Positions 17,410-25,998 of a stretch of 42,854 bases of DNA are shown here, piece after piece. The notes below the pieces were generated by a model that saw nothing but the letters and a program-made list of their open reading frames with translations, was not told the origin of the DNA and searched no databases. Source of the stretch: Jeotgalibaca caeni (GTDB lineage: Bacteria; Bacillota; Bacilli; Lactobacillales; Aerococcaceae); the NCBI RefSeq assembly GCF_028863945.1, contig NZ_JARBEA010000018.1, forward strand, positions 1 through 42,854, read 5' to 3'. Position numbers and translations under genes: made by a program. Every line of letters starts with the position of its first letter. The stretch's first letter is position 1.

Positions 17410-17739
17410 TTAATTTTGGATGTTTTGTTTTACTTGTGTAAGGAAATCTTCAATCTCTTCTTGTGTCTTGCGGTCTTTGGAAACGAAACGGCCGACCACT
17501 TCATTTTCGTTGTATACGACAAAACTTGGAATTCCCATAATTCCTAGTTCTTGTGCGAAGCCGAGATGCTCATCACGGTCTACTTCAACAAAGGTAAAGT
17601 CGTTGAACGTTTCTTCTACTGCCGGCATGAACGGTTTGATGAAGGTACAGTCGCCGCACCACGTTGCAGTGAAGAGAAAGACAACTTTTTTGTGGCTCAT
17701 TAATGTTGGAATTTCATTCGCATCGGTTAATTTTTTCAT
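17410..17739 (-). CDS. ytpP: Thioredoxin-family protein (YtpP-like)
   Basis: A 109-residue single-domain thioredoxin fold with the redox motif WCGDC (about residues 28-32) in FTATWCGDCTFIKPF and the cis-proline loop GIMGIPSFVVY. The CGDC rather than CGPC active site is typical of the YtpP group next to ytpR. It has no signal peptide, so it is a cytosolic thiol-disulfide protein. It lies 18 bp after pepA and 25 bp before ytpR. Confidence 0.93.
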   Translation of the reverse strand: MKKLTDANEIPTLMSHKKVVFLFTATWCGDCTFIKPFMPAVEETFNDFTFVEVDRDEHLGFAQELGIMGIPSFVVYNENEVVGRFVSKDRKTQEEIEDFLTQVKQNIQN

Positions 17740-17757
17740 GATTGATTCCTCCTAGAA

Positions 17758-18834
17758 TTAGTTTCGTTTCATAATGGTTTCGTATGTACTCTTATCAAGT
17801 GACTTCGCTACTTGAATCACCATTTCCTTGGCTGCAGCATAGTCGTCAATATGGAACATGGTTTGGTGTGTGTGGATGTAACGCGCACTCACGCCGATTA
17901 CCGCACTTGGAACACCGTTGTTCATCGTATGTGCCGCACCTGCATCTGTACCGCCTTTTGAGACAAAGTATTGGTACGGAATGTTGTGCGTTTCAGCGGT
18001 ATCCAACAAGAATTCACGCATTCCACGTAGAGTGATCATGCCGGGATCTTGGATTCGTAATAAGAATCCTTCGCCTAAATGGCCGAATGTGCCGGTTTTG
18101 GTCTGAATGTCATTGGCAGGTGAACAGTCTACCGCGAAGAACAGATCCGGTTGGAACTGGTGAACGGCTCCTTTTGTCCCACGCAAGCCGACTTCTTCTT
18201 GAACGTTTGCGCCAGCAATGAGAGTGTTTGGCAACGTTTCATTCTTCAAGGCTTCCAGCGCTTCTAGTACGACTACATTTCCGTAGCGGTTGTCCCACGC
18301 TTTTCCGATGATTTTCTTTTTATTCGCGGTCCAGATGGTTTCCACTTGCGGCACAATTGGATCTCCCGGACGAACGCCGAATTCCATCGCTTCTTCCTTC
18401 GAATCAAATCCAGCATCGAAAAGAATTTCATCTACTTTAACGTCACCCGCTCCTGCGGTACCGCGCAACAAATGTGGCGGAATCGAAGAAGAGATAACCG
18501 GAATATCTTGTTCGCGTGTTTGCAACGTGAAGCGTTGGGCAGAAACAACATATGGATTCCAGCCGCCTAATGGGGTAACTTTCAGCATTCCATTATTCGT
18601 AATTTGAGTAACGATGAATCCCACTTCATCCATATGAGCCGCAACCATAATTCTTGGTGCGTCGGCTACACTGCTCTCTCGAACTCCGAAAATACCGCCC
18701 AAGCCATCTGTCTCCACATAATCGACGAAGGGTGTCATTTTCTCACGCATGTATTCGCGCACACGGTATTCGTTCCCACTCGTTCCCTGTAATTCAGTTA
18801 GCTCCTTAATGAGTTGAAATGTTTTTTCTTCCAT
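17758..18834 (-). CDS. pepA: Glutamyl aminopeptidase (M42 family)
   Basis: The 358-residue M42 metallo-aminopeptidase removes N-terminal acidic residues from peptides in the cytosol. Metal and catalytic residues are visible in AAHMDEVGFIV (about residue 66), AWDNRYG, NVQEEVGLRGTKGA (catalytic EE), FAVDCSPAND and ARYIHTHQTMFHIDD (metal-binding histidine). It heads the minus-strand operon to murC, with a promoter at 18921-18949 divergent from a small membrane-protein gene. Confidence 0.96.
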   Translation of the reverse strand: MEEKTFQLIKELTELQGTSGNEYRVREYMREKMTPFVDYVETDGLGGIFGVRESSVADAPRIMVAAHMDEVGFIVTQITNNGMLKVTPLGGWNPYVVSAQRFTLQTREQDIPVISSSIPPHLLRGTAGAGDVKVDEILFDAGFDSKEEAMEFGVRPGDPIVPQVETIWTANKKKIIGKAWDNRYGNVVVLEALEALKNETLPNTLIAGANVQEEVGLRGTKGAVHQFQPDLFFAVDCSPANDIQTKTGTFGHLGEGFLLRIQDPGMITLRGMREFLLDTAETHNIPYQYFVSKGGTDAGAAHTMNNGVPSAVIGVSARYIHTHQTMFHIDDYAAAKEMVIQVAKSLDKSTYETIMKRN

Positions 18835-18920
18835 AGTAGTTGTATTTGAAAAGGTCTCGGCAGCGACTCGCCCCTTTTCTTCCCCCTTTTTTCTCTCTTG
18901 TAAATCGAGTATCTCTTTTC

Positions 18921-18949
18921 ATTATACCGAAAGCAACAAAAACGGGCAA
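18921..18949 (-). promoter_or_regulatory. Promoter of pepA operon
   Basis: Minus-strand TTGCCC (18944-18949), a 17-bp spacer, and consensus TATAAT (18921-18926). Confidence 0.8.
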
Positions 18950-19000
18950 TGTTACGGGCTTAAATTCTACGGCTTTGAATAGCTTGTTATTTGGCTTTTA

Positions 19001-19009
19001 TGCTATACT
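19001..19009 (+). promoter_or_regulatory. Extended -10 promoter of the PepSY-like gene
   Basis: TGCTATACT (19001-19009) is an extended -10. No convincing -35 at 17 bp. It is divergent to the pepA promoter about 75 bp away. Confidence 0.6.
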
Positions 19010-19047
19010 GGCTCTAGAAGCAAACTGGATGTTTAGGAGGGATCTCA

Positions 19048-19398
19048 ATGATGTTTAATGAAGAATCTTTTTACGACCGAAATAGAGAAGGAGTTCTGGC
19101 AGGTATTTTGGTAGGTTCCGGTATCGTTATCGGCTCTGCGCTTACCGCTCTCTATTTAACCAGAAAGAAAGCAGTCAACGGTGATCAAATCTTAGAAAAT
19201 GTGAAAAAAATGTTTCTAGCAGACGGCCCAATCGAAGGGTCTTGGATTGAACTGCATCCTGTACCACTTACCCGCTTTTCCTCAGAAACCGACGTCTACT
19301 ACGGGGGAATTTCACGCAAGGAAGAAGAAGACCTCGTGCAATATGAATTTATTGCCGATGCGTATACAGGTACTATCTTAGATATTTATAAACTTTAG
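19048..19398 (+). CDS. Small membrane-anchored protein, PepSY-like
   Basis: The 116-residue protein has one hydrophobic segment (GVLAGILVGSGIVIGSALTAL, about residues 14-34) followed by RKK, predicting an N-in anchor with an outside C-terminal domain. The end, EFIADAYTGTILDIYKL, resembles the conserved (Y/F)xxDAxTGxIL strand of PepSY domains. PepSY modules are thought to bind or inhibit peptidases. The gene is divergent from the peptidase gene pepA, an arrangement seen in other lactobacilli. TTTAGGAGG lies 9 bp before the first of two adjacent ATGs. Confidence 0.75.
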   Translation: MMFNEESFYDRNREGVLAGILVGSGIVIGSALTALYLTRKKAVNGDQILENVKKMFLADGPIEGSWIELHPVPLTRFSSETDVYYGGISRKEEEDLVQYEFIADAYTGTILDIYKL

Positions 19399-19404
19399 AA
19401 TGAT

Positions 19405-19441
19405 TCCTGCTCCGTCTGTTCTAGATGGGGTGGGATTTTTT
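19405..19441 (+). terminator. Terminator of the PepSY-like gene
   Basis: Arms TCCTGCTCCGTCT and AGATGGGGTGGGA (19405-19435) pair over 13 positions with several G-T wobbles, followed by six T residues. Confidence 0.8.
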
Positions 19442-19466
19442 ATTTTATCTACTTTTGGATGGGTTC

Positions 19467-19505
19467 CGTTGCGATAGGCGGACGAAACGCTGTGACATCG
19501 CAACG
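19467..19505. repeat. Single inverted-repeat module, locus E (CGTTGCGAT family)
   Basis: CGTTGCGATAG (19467-19477) and ACATCGCAACG (19495-19505) flank a 17-nt spacer. The outer 9 bp are perfectly complementary. Total length is 39 nt, identical to the three modules at 31345-31487. It lies between the terminators of two convergent genes and has no U-tract of its own. Confidence 0.7.
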
Positions 19506-19521
19506 ATAAAAGAAAAAACAA

Positions 19522-19560
19522 AAAATCTCTCGTCATCCCATTAGGATAGCGAGAGATTTT
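19522..19560. terminator. Bidirectional terminator downstream of the DMT transporter
   Basis: AAAATCTCTCG and CGAGAGATTTT (19522-19560) form an 11-bp stem with A and T tracts on both sides. It serves the minus-strand transporter gene ending at 19566. Confidence 0.85.
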
Positions 19561-19565
19561 TTCAC

Positions 19566-20480
19566 CTATTCGATACTTAAAATAACAACACCCACAATAA
19601 TTGCGGCAATGGCAAGGTATTGATTGCGTGTTAGTTTTTCTTTCAAGAAAATGCGCGAAAGGATAACGGAAACAACGGAATAAGCAGAAATCATCGGCGC
19701 TACTACGACTGCGTTTGAGCTGATTGCGTACACGTAGAAGAACTGACCCAATGTCTCAAAAATAGCAGCTAAGCCGCGGTTCACTTGATCCTTTGGCTTG
19801 AATGATTGCTTCTTGATTACAACAACATATACAAATACAAGTGCTGCTACGATCAGCCACGTGAATTCATAGGACAAGTTTGCTTGCATTTCAAGTGTTC
19901 CGTCATCAACCGGGGCATAGTAATCGAAGAACCAGGCATCTGCGAATGTACCCAGCGAATCTAAAAGTGCGTACATCAATGGGAAAAGCAAAGCCAAGGC
20001 GCCGTACTTGTATTTCCGGTCCACTTCTTCTTTGTTTTCCAGACGTTCTTGTTCAGCAAGACGCTGTTCAAATACGCCTAATAAAATAACTCCAGTTGTA
20101 ATAAAAATAATAGCTGCTAACTGAATACCAGTCATTGTTTGACCAAGGAATAAAAAGGTCAACAAGCCAGCAATCGCTCCTGATGAATTTTGTACCGGTG
20201 AAGATACGGATAATTCCAAGAATCGTAAACCAGCGTACCCAACGGCCATCGATACAATATAAAAGAATGATACCGGCAAATACTTGATTAAGTAACTCGG
20301 ATCATATTGAATTCCTTCGATTACGATGACATAGAGAGCATGCAGTCCCATGACGAGCCCGACCATGATAACGGTCTTCATATAGCTGTACTTGTCAGCT
20401 GGATCGGCACCTTTCTTATAAAATAAATCAGCTGTTCCCCAAGCTACAGTTGCTACTAGAGCGGGTATGAACCACCACAT
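19566..20480 (-). CDS. DMT superfamily (EamA-type) transporter
   Basis: The 304-residue protein contains about ten hydrophobic segments arranged as two EamA-like repeats. The first starts MWWFIPALVATVAWGTADLFYKKG and the second KYGALALLFPLMYALLDSLGTF. A charged central loop (QRLAEQERLENKEEVDRKY) separates them. The C-terminus VVSVILSRIFLKEKLTRNQYLAIAAIIVGVVIL is characteristic of drug/metabolite transporters. Substrate cannot be inferred. It is monocistronic, with its own promoter (20519-20547) and bidirectional terminator. Confidence 0.88.
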   Translation of the reverse strand: MWWFIPALVATVAWGTADLFYKKGADPADKYSYMKTVIMVGLVMGLHALYVIVIEGIQYDPSYLIKYLPVSFFYIVSMAVGYAGLRFLELSVSSPVQNSSGAIAGLLTFLFLGQTMTGIQLAAIIFITTGVILLGVFEQRLAEQERLENKEEVDRKYKYGALALLFPLMYALLDSLGTFADAWFFDYYAPVDDGTLEMQANLSYEFTWLIVAALVFVYVVVIKKQSFKPKDQVNRGLAAIFETLGQFFYVYAISSNAVVVAPMISAYSVVSVILSRIFLKEKLTRNQYLAIAAIIVGVVILSIE

Positions 20481-20518
20481 CCTCTATCAACTCCTTCTGT
20501 TTTTTAACATACTTAGTG

Positions 20519-20547
20519 AGTATACAAAAAGACAGGCGTGGGGACAA
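20519..20547 (-). promoter_or_regulatory. Promoter of the DMT transporter gene
   Basis: Minus-strand TTGTCC (20542-20547), a 17-bp spacer and TATACT (20519-20524). Confidence 0.75.
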
Positions 20548-20616
20548 CTGTTTTTTCACTTTCCTTTCATTTTTGTCCATGTAAAAGTGCTCTTATTAGC
20601 TATTCTGGTGCGTTAA

Positions 20617-20625
20617 TGGTATAGT
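20617..20625 (+). promoter_or_regulatory. Extended -10 promoter of the L25 gene
   Basis: TGGTATAGT (20617-20625) is an extended -10 ending 73 bp before the L25 start codon. The -35 region is weak. Confidence 0.5.
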
Positions 20626-20698
20626 ATCTTTATATTACGTGCATGAATCTGATAGTTCGTTTTTTGAACATCAGAAATGTCTACTGGAGGGAACGTTC

Positions 20699-21295
20699 AT
20701 GAAATTAACAGCACAAAAGAGAGAAAGAGTCGGTTCTTCTGCCTCAAAAAAAGCTCGAGTGGAGAACAAAGTACCAGCAGTCATTTACGGAAAAGAATTC
20801 GATGCAACATCCGTATTGGTTGATCGCAAACAATTCGAGGAATTACTACGTGAGTTAGGCCGTAACGCGGTATTTAACGTAGACGTAGACGGGAAAGAAA
20901 CCCAAGTAATGATCAAAAACATCGATCATTCACACATTAAACCTGAACTTTACAACGTTGAACTTCAAGCTCTGAAAGAAGGTCAAACGGTTACGGTTGA
21001 AGTAACCATTAACCTTGTTGGTGCAGAGAACATTAAAGAAGGTGTCTTCACTCAAACATTGAACGAGTTGGAGATTGAAACAGTTGCTACCGACATTCCA
21101 CAAGAAATCACAGTGGAATTAGGCGAAATGGCAATTGGTGACACATTAACGGTTGGCGAATTAAAAGTGCCAGCAGGTGTTACCGTCCTAACCGATGCCG
21201 AAACAACGGTTGCAGTTGTATCTGCTCCATCTGTTGAGGAAGAAACGACAGATGAAGCTGCTGAGCCAGAAGTAATCGGCGAAGAAAACGAATAA
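20699..21295 (+). CDS. rplY: 50S ribosomal protein L25/general stress protein Ctc
   Basis: L25 binds 5S rRNA. This is the long two-domain form (198 residues). The N-terminal 5S-binding domain (MKLTAQKRERVGSSASKKAR ... VPAVIYGK) is followed by the TL5/Ctc C-terminal beta domain, with an acidic tail (EEETTDEAAEPEVIGEENE). The start at 20699 is chosen because TGGAGGG lies just upstream and the family begins there. An in-frame extension to 20639 has no ribosome binding site. It has its own promoter and terminator. Confidence 0.95.
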   Translation: MKLTAQKRERVGSSASKKARVENKVPAVIYGKEFDATSVLVDRKQFEELLRELGRNAVFNVDVDGKETQVMIKNIDHSHIKPELYNVELQALKEGQTVTVEVTINLVGAENIKEGVFTQTLNELEIETVATDIPQEITVELGEMAIGDTLTVGELKVPAGVTVLTDAETTVAVVSAPSVEEETTDEAAEPEVIGEENE

Positions 21296-21303
21296 GAGCA
21301 CAC

Positions 21304-21335
21304 AAGACTGGAGATTTTTCTCCAGTCTTTTTTAT
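21304..21335 (+). terminator. Terminator of the L25 gene
   Basis: AAGACTGGAGA and TCTCCAGTCTT (21304-21329) form a perfect 11-bp stem with a TTTT loop, followed by a T run. Confidence 0.9.
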
Positions 21336-21375
21336 TTGCTCTAGGAACCGGGAGGAATGCGTCCCTTTTTTGCAA

Positions 21376-21404
21376 TTGAATATTCTTTTCTTCTATGCCA
21401 TACT
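21376..21404 (+). promoter_or_regulatory. Promoter of thrC
   Basis: TTGAAT (21376-21381), a 17-bp spacer and CATACT (21399-21404) with a TGC extension. Confidence 0.6.
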
Positions 21405-21437
21405 TCCATTAACAAACTGTTAAAAGGAGCGATTTCA

Positions 21438-22925
21438 ATGGATTTAGTTTATCACAGCACACGGGATACTTCCTTGCGCTATTCACCTTCCCAAGCAATC
21501 CTTAGCGGGATCGCACCCGATGGAGGGCTCTTCGTTCCTTCTTTTATGCCGGTTTTCCCGCTTCCTTTGGCCGAGTTGACTAGCCTTTCGTACCAAGACT
21601 TAGCCCACGTAATTTTCAAAGAATTTCTAACGGACTTTACGGAGCAGGAACTAAGGGATTGCATCCGCGTATATGATGACCGATTTGATACACCGGTGAT
21701 TGCGCCGGTTGTCACTGCTGGCAATGTGCATTATTTGGAGTTGTTCCATGGCCCAACGATTGCCTTCAAGGACATGGCACTCTCTATTCTGCCAAAATTC
21801 ATGACCGTTGCTGCCCAAAAAAATAAATTGGAAAACGACATTATCATTCTGACTGCAACAAGCGGCGATACAGGTAAGGCAGCTTTGGTTGGCTTCGCCG
21901 ATGTTCCGCATACAAAAATCATTGTTTTTTATCCGAAAAATGGAGTCAGTGAGATTCAGGAACGACAAATGGTGACGCAGAAAGGTAATAATGTTCACGT
22001 TATTGCAATTGAAGGGAATTTTGATGACGCTCAGACGAAGGTGAAAGAGTTGTTTGCAGATCAGGAGTTGCGGCAAGAACTGGCCGCACATGGCTTGCAG
22101 TTTTCTTCCGCTAATTCTATTAATATCGGCCGTCTCCTCCCTCAAATTGTGTATTACTTTTATGCATATGGACAACTCGTGAAAGACGGAAAGTTGCAGC
22201 TGGGCGAACCGATGAATGTTACGGTTCCAACAGGGAATTTTGGCAATATCTTAGCGGCTTATTACGCGAAAGAAATGGGCTTGCCTGTTGGGAAACTCGT
22301 TGTAGCGTCCAATGAGAATAATGTGCTCTCCGACTTTTTCAAAACCGGAACCTACAACCGTAACCGCGATTTCTTGTTAACCACCTCCCCTTCCATGGAT
22401 ATTTTAGTTTCCAGCAATTTGGAGCGCCTGCTGTATCACCTTTCCGGCAATCGTCCTGAAGTCGTTCGTTCTCATATGCAATCTTTGTCGAAGGAAGGGA
22501 TGTATGAAGTCGCCGCTACGATGTTGGAAGAGGCGCAAACATTCCACGCTGACTTCGCCACTGAGGAAGAAGTTGCAGCACAGATTCGCAGCGTAAAAGA
22601 AGAAACCGGCTACGTCATCGACCCTCATACGGCTGTTGCAGCGGTTGTCGCTGACAAGTATCAACAGGAAACCAGAGACCAAAGTGAGATGGTAGTTGTT
22701 TCAACCGCAAGTCCCTACAAGTTCCCTGAGGCTGTAGTTGCCGCGATTGATCCAACCCACACACCCGAGTCCCTGCTCTCTTCTCTTCATGCGGTGAAAA
22801 AGTGGAGTCACATCCCCTTCCCGCCTGCAATAAAAGAGGCTCTGGATGATCCTATTCTTCATGAGACAGTCGTTCCAGTTGCTGCAATGAAACAAATCGT
22901 CCGGCAAAAGCTGAATATTAGCTAG
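21438..22925 (+). CDS. thrC: Threonine synthase
   Basis: ThrC converts O-phosphohomoserine to threonine with PLP. The 495-residue length and the N-terminus MDLVYHSTRDTSLRYSPSQAIL...GIAPDGGLFVPS fit the longer ThrC class. FHGPTIAFKDMAL carries the PLP-binding lysine, TATSGDTGKAALVGF is the phosphate-binding loop, and NSINIGRLLPQIVYY is conserved. AAAGGAGCG precedes the ATG at 21438; the reading frame extends upstream without a ribosome binding site. No other threonine-pathway gene is adjacent and no T-box is seen here. Confidence 0.95.
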   Translation: MDLVYHSTRDTSLRYSPSQAILSGIAPDGGLFVPSFMPVFPLPLAELTSLSYQDLAHVIFKEFLTDFTEQELRDCIRVYDDRFDTPVIAPVVTAGNVHYLELFHGPTIAFKDMALSILPKFMTVAAQKNKLENDIIILTATSGDTGKAALVGFADVPHTKIIVFYPKNGVSEIQERQMVTQKGNNVHVIAIEGNFDDAQTKVKELFADQELRQELAAHGLQFSSANSINIGRLLPQIVYYFYAYGQLVKDGKLQLGEPMNVTVPTGNFGNILAAYYAKEMGLPVGKLVVASNENNVLSDFFKTGTYNRNRDFLLTTSPSMDILVSSNLERLLYHLSGNRPEVVRSHMQSLSKEGMYEVAATMLEEAQTFHADFATEEEVAAQIRSVKEETGYVIDPHTAVAAVVADKYQQETRDQSEMVVVSTASPYKFPEAVVAAIDPTHTPESLLSSLHAVKKWSHIPFPPAIKEALDDPILHETVVPVAAMKQIVRQKLNIS

Positions 22926-22976
22926 CAAGCCCATCATCCTTTATAATAAAAGTAATGTTTAATAGAAGGAGGTTTC

Positions 22977-24374
22977 ATGATGGATACACTTGTCATTATT
23001 GGATTATTAGTCGTCTTTTTTGTGTTTCTTTATTTCCTGTACCGGATGGGTAAACAGCATAAAAAGTTTTCGACACGTGTTTTCACAGCACTGATTATTG
23101 GATTGATTTTCGGAGCAGTTATTCAATTGATTTTTGGAGCAGACAGCGAAACGACAACCGTTTTTATCGACTGGATTAATATTGTTGGTACAGGTTATGT
23201 ACGTTTCTTGCAAATGCTGATTATGCCGCTGATTTTCGTTTCGATTGTAGGTGCGTTTACTAAGATTGAACAAACGAAAGATTTAGGTAAAATCAGTGCT
23301 TCGGTGCTGATCACTTTGCTTGGAACGACAGCAGTTGCTGCTCTTATTGGCTGGGCTGCGGTAATGGTGTTTAACTTAGATGGTGCACAATTTACAGAAG
23401 GTGCTGCTGAAACAGCCCGAATTGCCTCCTTGGCTGAACGTCAAGAAGAAGTCGCCAACTTAACGATTCCCGGTCAAATCCTTTCCTTTATCCCAAGCAA
23501 TATTTTTGAGGATCTAGCTGGTATGCGGAGCACTTCAACGATTGCGATCGTTATTTTCTCCTCCTTCGTAGGAATTGCCTACATGGGAATCAGACGCAAG
23601 GAACCGGATCACGCGGCCTTGTTCAAACGCGCGATGGATATGCTCCATGCAGTGGTCATGCGAATCGTTACCTTGGTTCTGCGCTTGACGCCGTTTGGAA
23701 TTCTAGCTTTGACTACTCGGATGATGGCAACTTCCAGCTTCGAAGCAATCTTGAATCTTGGACTGTTCGTCGTTGCATCTTACGCTGCATTGTTGGTTGT
23801 ATTGTTGTTCCACAGTATCATTTTGGTAACGCAAAAAGTGAACCCGCTGCAGTATTTCAAAAAAGCATTCCCTGTCTTGAGCTTCGCCTTTACCGCACGC
23901 TCCAGTGCAGGTGCGATGCCATTGAATATCAAAACGCAAACGGACGCGTTAGGAGTAGACCAAGCTTCAGCCAACTTCTCTGCAAGTTTTGGGGTTTCCA
24001 TTGGTCAAAACGGTTGTGCGGGCGTCTATCCAGCCATGTTGGCAACCATTATTGCGCCAACGGTTGGGATTGATGTAACGAGCATCGGCTTCGTGCTATC
24101 ACTCATTGCCATCGTAACAATCGGCTCCTTTGGGGTTGCTGGTGTCGGCGGCGGTGCTACCTTTGCTGCTTTGATCGTGTTAAGTGCTCTGAACTTACCA
24201 ATTGCTATTGTTGGACTTGTTATCTCGGTTGAACCGGTTATTGACATGATGCGGACGATGGTGAACGTCAACGACTCCATTCTTGCTGGCGTCGTCTCAT
24301 CCAGGGTCATCGGACAATTTGATGACAAGGTCATCAACAACGAACAGGCAGTTGTGGAGAGCGAAGGATTTTAA
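22977..24374 (+). CDS. tcyP: L-cystine transporter TcyP (sodium:dicarboxylate symporter family)
   Basis: A 465-residue membrane protein of the DAACS family with eight or more hydrophobic segments. The N-terminus (MMDTLVIIGLLVVFFVFLYFLYRM) and SFAFTARSSAGAMPLNIKTQ, a serine-rich re-entrant loop, match the TcyP cystine symporter. The substrate-site region TIGSFGVAGVGGGATFAAL and the C-terminal VEPVIDMMRTMVNVNDSILAGVV agree. AGAAGGAGG lies before the ATG. A TATAAT at 22942-22947 may serve as -10. It is followed by its own terminator, so it is monocistronic. Confidence 0.88.
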   Translation: MMDTLVIIGLLVVFFVFLYFLYRMGKQHKKFSTRVFTALIIGLIFGAVIQLIFGADSETTTVFIDWINIVGTGYVRFLQMLIMPLIFVSIVGAFTKIEQTKDLGKISASVLITLLGTTAVAALIGWAAVMVFNLDGAQFTEGAAETARIASLAERQEEVANLTIPGQILSFIPSNIFEDLAGMRSTSTIAIVIFSSFVGIAYMGIRRKEPDHAALFKRAMDMLHAVVMRIVTLVLRLTPFGILALTTRMMATSSFEAILNLGLFVVASYAALLVVLLFHSIILVTQKVNPLQYFKKAFPVLSFAFTARSSAGAMPLNIKTQTDALGVDQASANFSASFGVSIGQNGCAGVYPAMLATIIAPTVGIDVTSIGFVLSLIAIVTIGSFGVAGVGGGATFAALIVLSALNLPIAIVGLVISVEPVIDMMRTMVNVNDSILAGVVSSRVIGQFDDKVINNEQAVVESEGF

Positions 24375-24382
24375 TGTTCCAA

Positions 24383-24412
24383 AAAGGCTGGGCATTTGCT
24401 CAGCTTTTTTTT
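24383..24412 (+). terminator. Terminator of tcyP
   Basis: GCTGGGC and GCTCAGC (24387-24404) pair with one wobble, followed by eight T residues. Confidence 0.85.
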
Positions 24413-24428
24413 GTTGTTCCATTGGTTT

Positions 24429-24566
24429 TGGACAAGTCGGGGCTTCTTTTTAGTCCCACTTGTCCACTTTTCTTCATTTTGGACAAGTGAGGGTTTCCTA
24501 GATTGCTCACTTGTCCAAATCTACCAAAAACAGACAAGTGAGCGCTGAAACCACACCCCACTTGTC
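24429..24566. repeat. Intergenic tandem inverted-repeat modules, locus B (tag GGAC, core AAGTGAG)
   Basis: Three modules in a row at 24429-24466, 24478-24519 and 24533-24566. Left arms read (T)GGACAAGTCGG, TTTGGACAAGTGAG and GACAAGTGAG; right arms are the reverse complement. In the middle module the 14-bp arms are perfect. The distance from the end of AAGTGAG to the start of the complementary core is 14 nt in all three, although spacer sequences are unrelated. They lie between the tcyP terminator and mvaA and are not followed by U-tracts. Confidence 0.8.
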
Positions 24567-24649
24567 CACTTTCTAAAAATACTTCTTTCCTCGCATAATT
24601 GTGCTAAGATAATGATGCGAAGATGAAGAAAAACTCTTGGAGGAGAATC

Positions 24650-25954
24650 ATGAATGAATATGAACGAAATCCGTTGAGCGGGTTTTATAAAAAAAGCCGC
24701 GCCGAACGGATTGACGCTTTGGAACAGGTGGGCATGTTGGATGCCACCTTTCGCAAAGCGGTAGAAGAAAATGCAGTATTGCCAGATGAAATGGCCAACA
24801 GCATGATTGAGAATCAAATTGCGACTTATCAGCTGCCGTATGGCGTGGCATTGAACTTTTTGATTGACGGGAAGGAATATGCCGTTCCGATGGCAGTGGA
24901 GGAACCGTCTGTGATTGCTGCCGCCAGTGCGGCTGCTAAACTGTTTGGGCAATATGGCGGGTTCGAAACGGCTGTGACCGAGCGGATGATGATTGGGCAA
25001 GCAATCCTTACGAATGTGCCGGATCCAGCAGCTGCTATTGCAACCATCGAGGAACAAGAAACCAAGATTTTGCAGGCAGCAAATGCCGCTCACCCTTCTA
25101 TTGTTCGACGAGGTGGCGGCGCTGATTCGATTCGCATTTGGGAAATTGCAGCGGATGAATCCATCGGCTCACCCTACTTCCTGATTGTGCATGTCCATGT
25201 GGAGACGATGGAGGCGATGGGCGCGAACATCGTCAATACGATGATGGAAGCGGTCCTCCCCTTACTTGAAGAATATTCAAAAGGCACGGCTTTGATGGGG
25301 ATTCTTTCAAACTATGCGACCGAATGCTTGGTAACTTCGACTTGCCGGATTCCAGCGGCAGCTCTTGCCAAAGGAACCTTGAGCGGCGAGGAAGTACGGG
25401 ACCGCATTGTTTTGGCGGCACAGGTTGCAACGGTTGATCCGTACCGGGCCGTAACGCACAACAAAGGAATCATGAATGGCATTGACGCGGTTGTACTGGC
25501 TAGTGGAAATGACTGGCGGGCCATCGAAGCGGGCGCTCATGCTTATGCCGCTCGCAGTGGTCAATACCGCAGTCTTTCTATGTGGGCGAAAGCAGAAAAC
25601 GGCGACCTAGTCGGCTCCCTCACCTTGCCACTCCCAGTAGGTGCAGTCGGCGGATCGATTTCCTTTCATCCTGGGGCTCAGTTGACCCATCATTTATTGG
25701 ATCACCCAGATGCAGAAACCTTAGAGTCCATTATCGCATCGGTCGGCTTGGCACAAAACTTTTCCGCGATTCGGGCTCTAGTCACGGAAGGCATTCAAAA
25801 GGGGCACATGGGACTTCATGCGCGTTCTCTTGCCATCAGTGCTGGCGCTACCGGCGAAGAAATCGAAGCCGTCACCCAAGAATTGAAGCAACAAAAAAAT
25901 ATGAACCTAGCTACTGCTGAAGAAATTTTAGCTGCATTGCGCGGGAAAAAATAA
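24650..25954 (+). CDS. mvaA: Hydroxymethylglutaryl-CoA reductase (class II)
   Basis: HMG-CoA reductase makes mevalonate for isoprenoid synthesis. The 434-residue stand-alone class II enzyme has an N-terminus NPLSGFYKKSRAERI, the ENQIATYQLPYGVALNF segment (catalytic Glu), and the cofactor/substrate motif VETMEAMGANIVNTM. TDPYR-type ATVDPYRAVTHNKGIMNGID (catalytic Lys/Asp region) and GHMGLHARSLA (catalytic His) follow. I start it at 24650 after TTGGAGGAGA; an upstream in-frame extension has no site. It is convergent to mvaS. In enterococci this enzyme is fused to acetyl-CoA acetyltransferase; here it is not. Confidence 0.96.
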   Translation: MNEYERNPLSGFYKKSRAERIDALEQVGMLDATFRKAVEENAVLPDEMANSMIENQIATYQLPYGVALNFLIDGKEYAVPMAVEEPSVIAAASAAAKLFGQYGGFETAVTERMMIGQAILTNVPDPAAAIATIEEQETKILQAANAAHPSIVRRGGGADSIRIWEIAADESIGSPYFLIVHVHVETMEAMGANIVNTMMEAVLPLLEEYSKGTALMGILSNYATECLVTSTCRIPAAALAKGTLSGEEVRDRIVLAAQVATVDPYRAVTHNKGIMNGIDAVVLASGNDWRAIEAGAHAYAARSGQYRSLSMWAKAENGDLVGSLTLPLPVGAVGGSISFHPGAQLTHHLLDHPDAETLESIIASVGLAQNFSAIRALVTEGIQKGHMGLHARSLAISAGATGEEIEAVTQELKQQKNMNLATAEEILAALRGKK

Positions 25955-25998
25955 AAGAAGAAGATAAAACGCATAAATTTGCGTTTTGTCTTCTTCTT
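25955..25998. terminator. Bidirectional terminator between mvaA and mvaS
   Basis: A long hairpin starting AAGAAGAAGA and ending TCTTCTTCTT, with an inner AAAACGCA/TGCGTTTT stem, lies between the two convergent stop codons. Confidence 0.8.
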
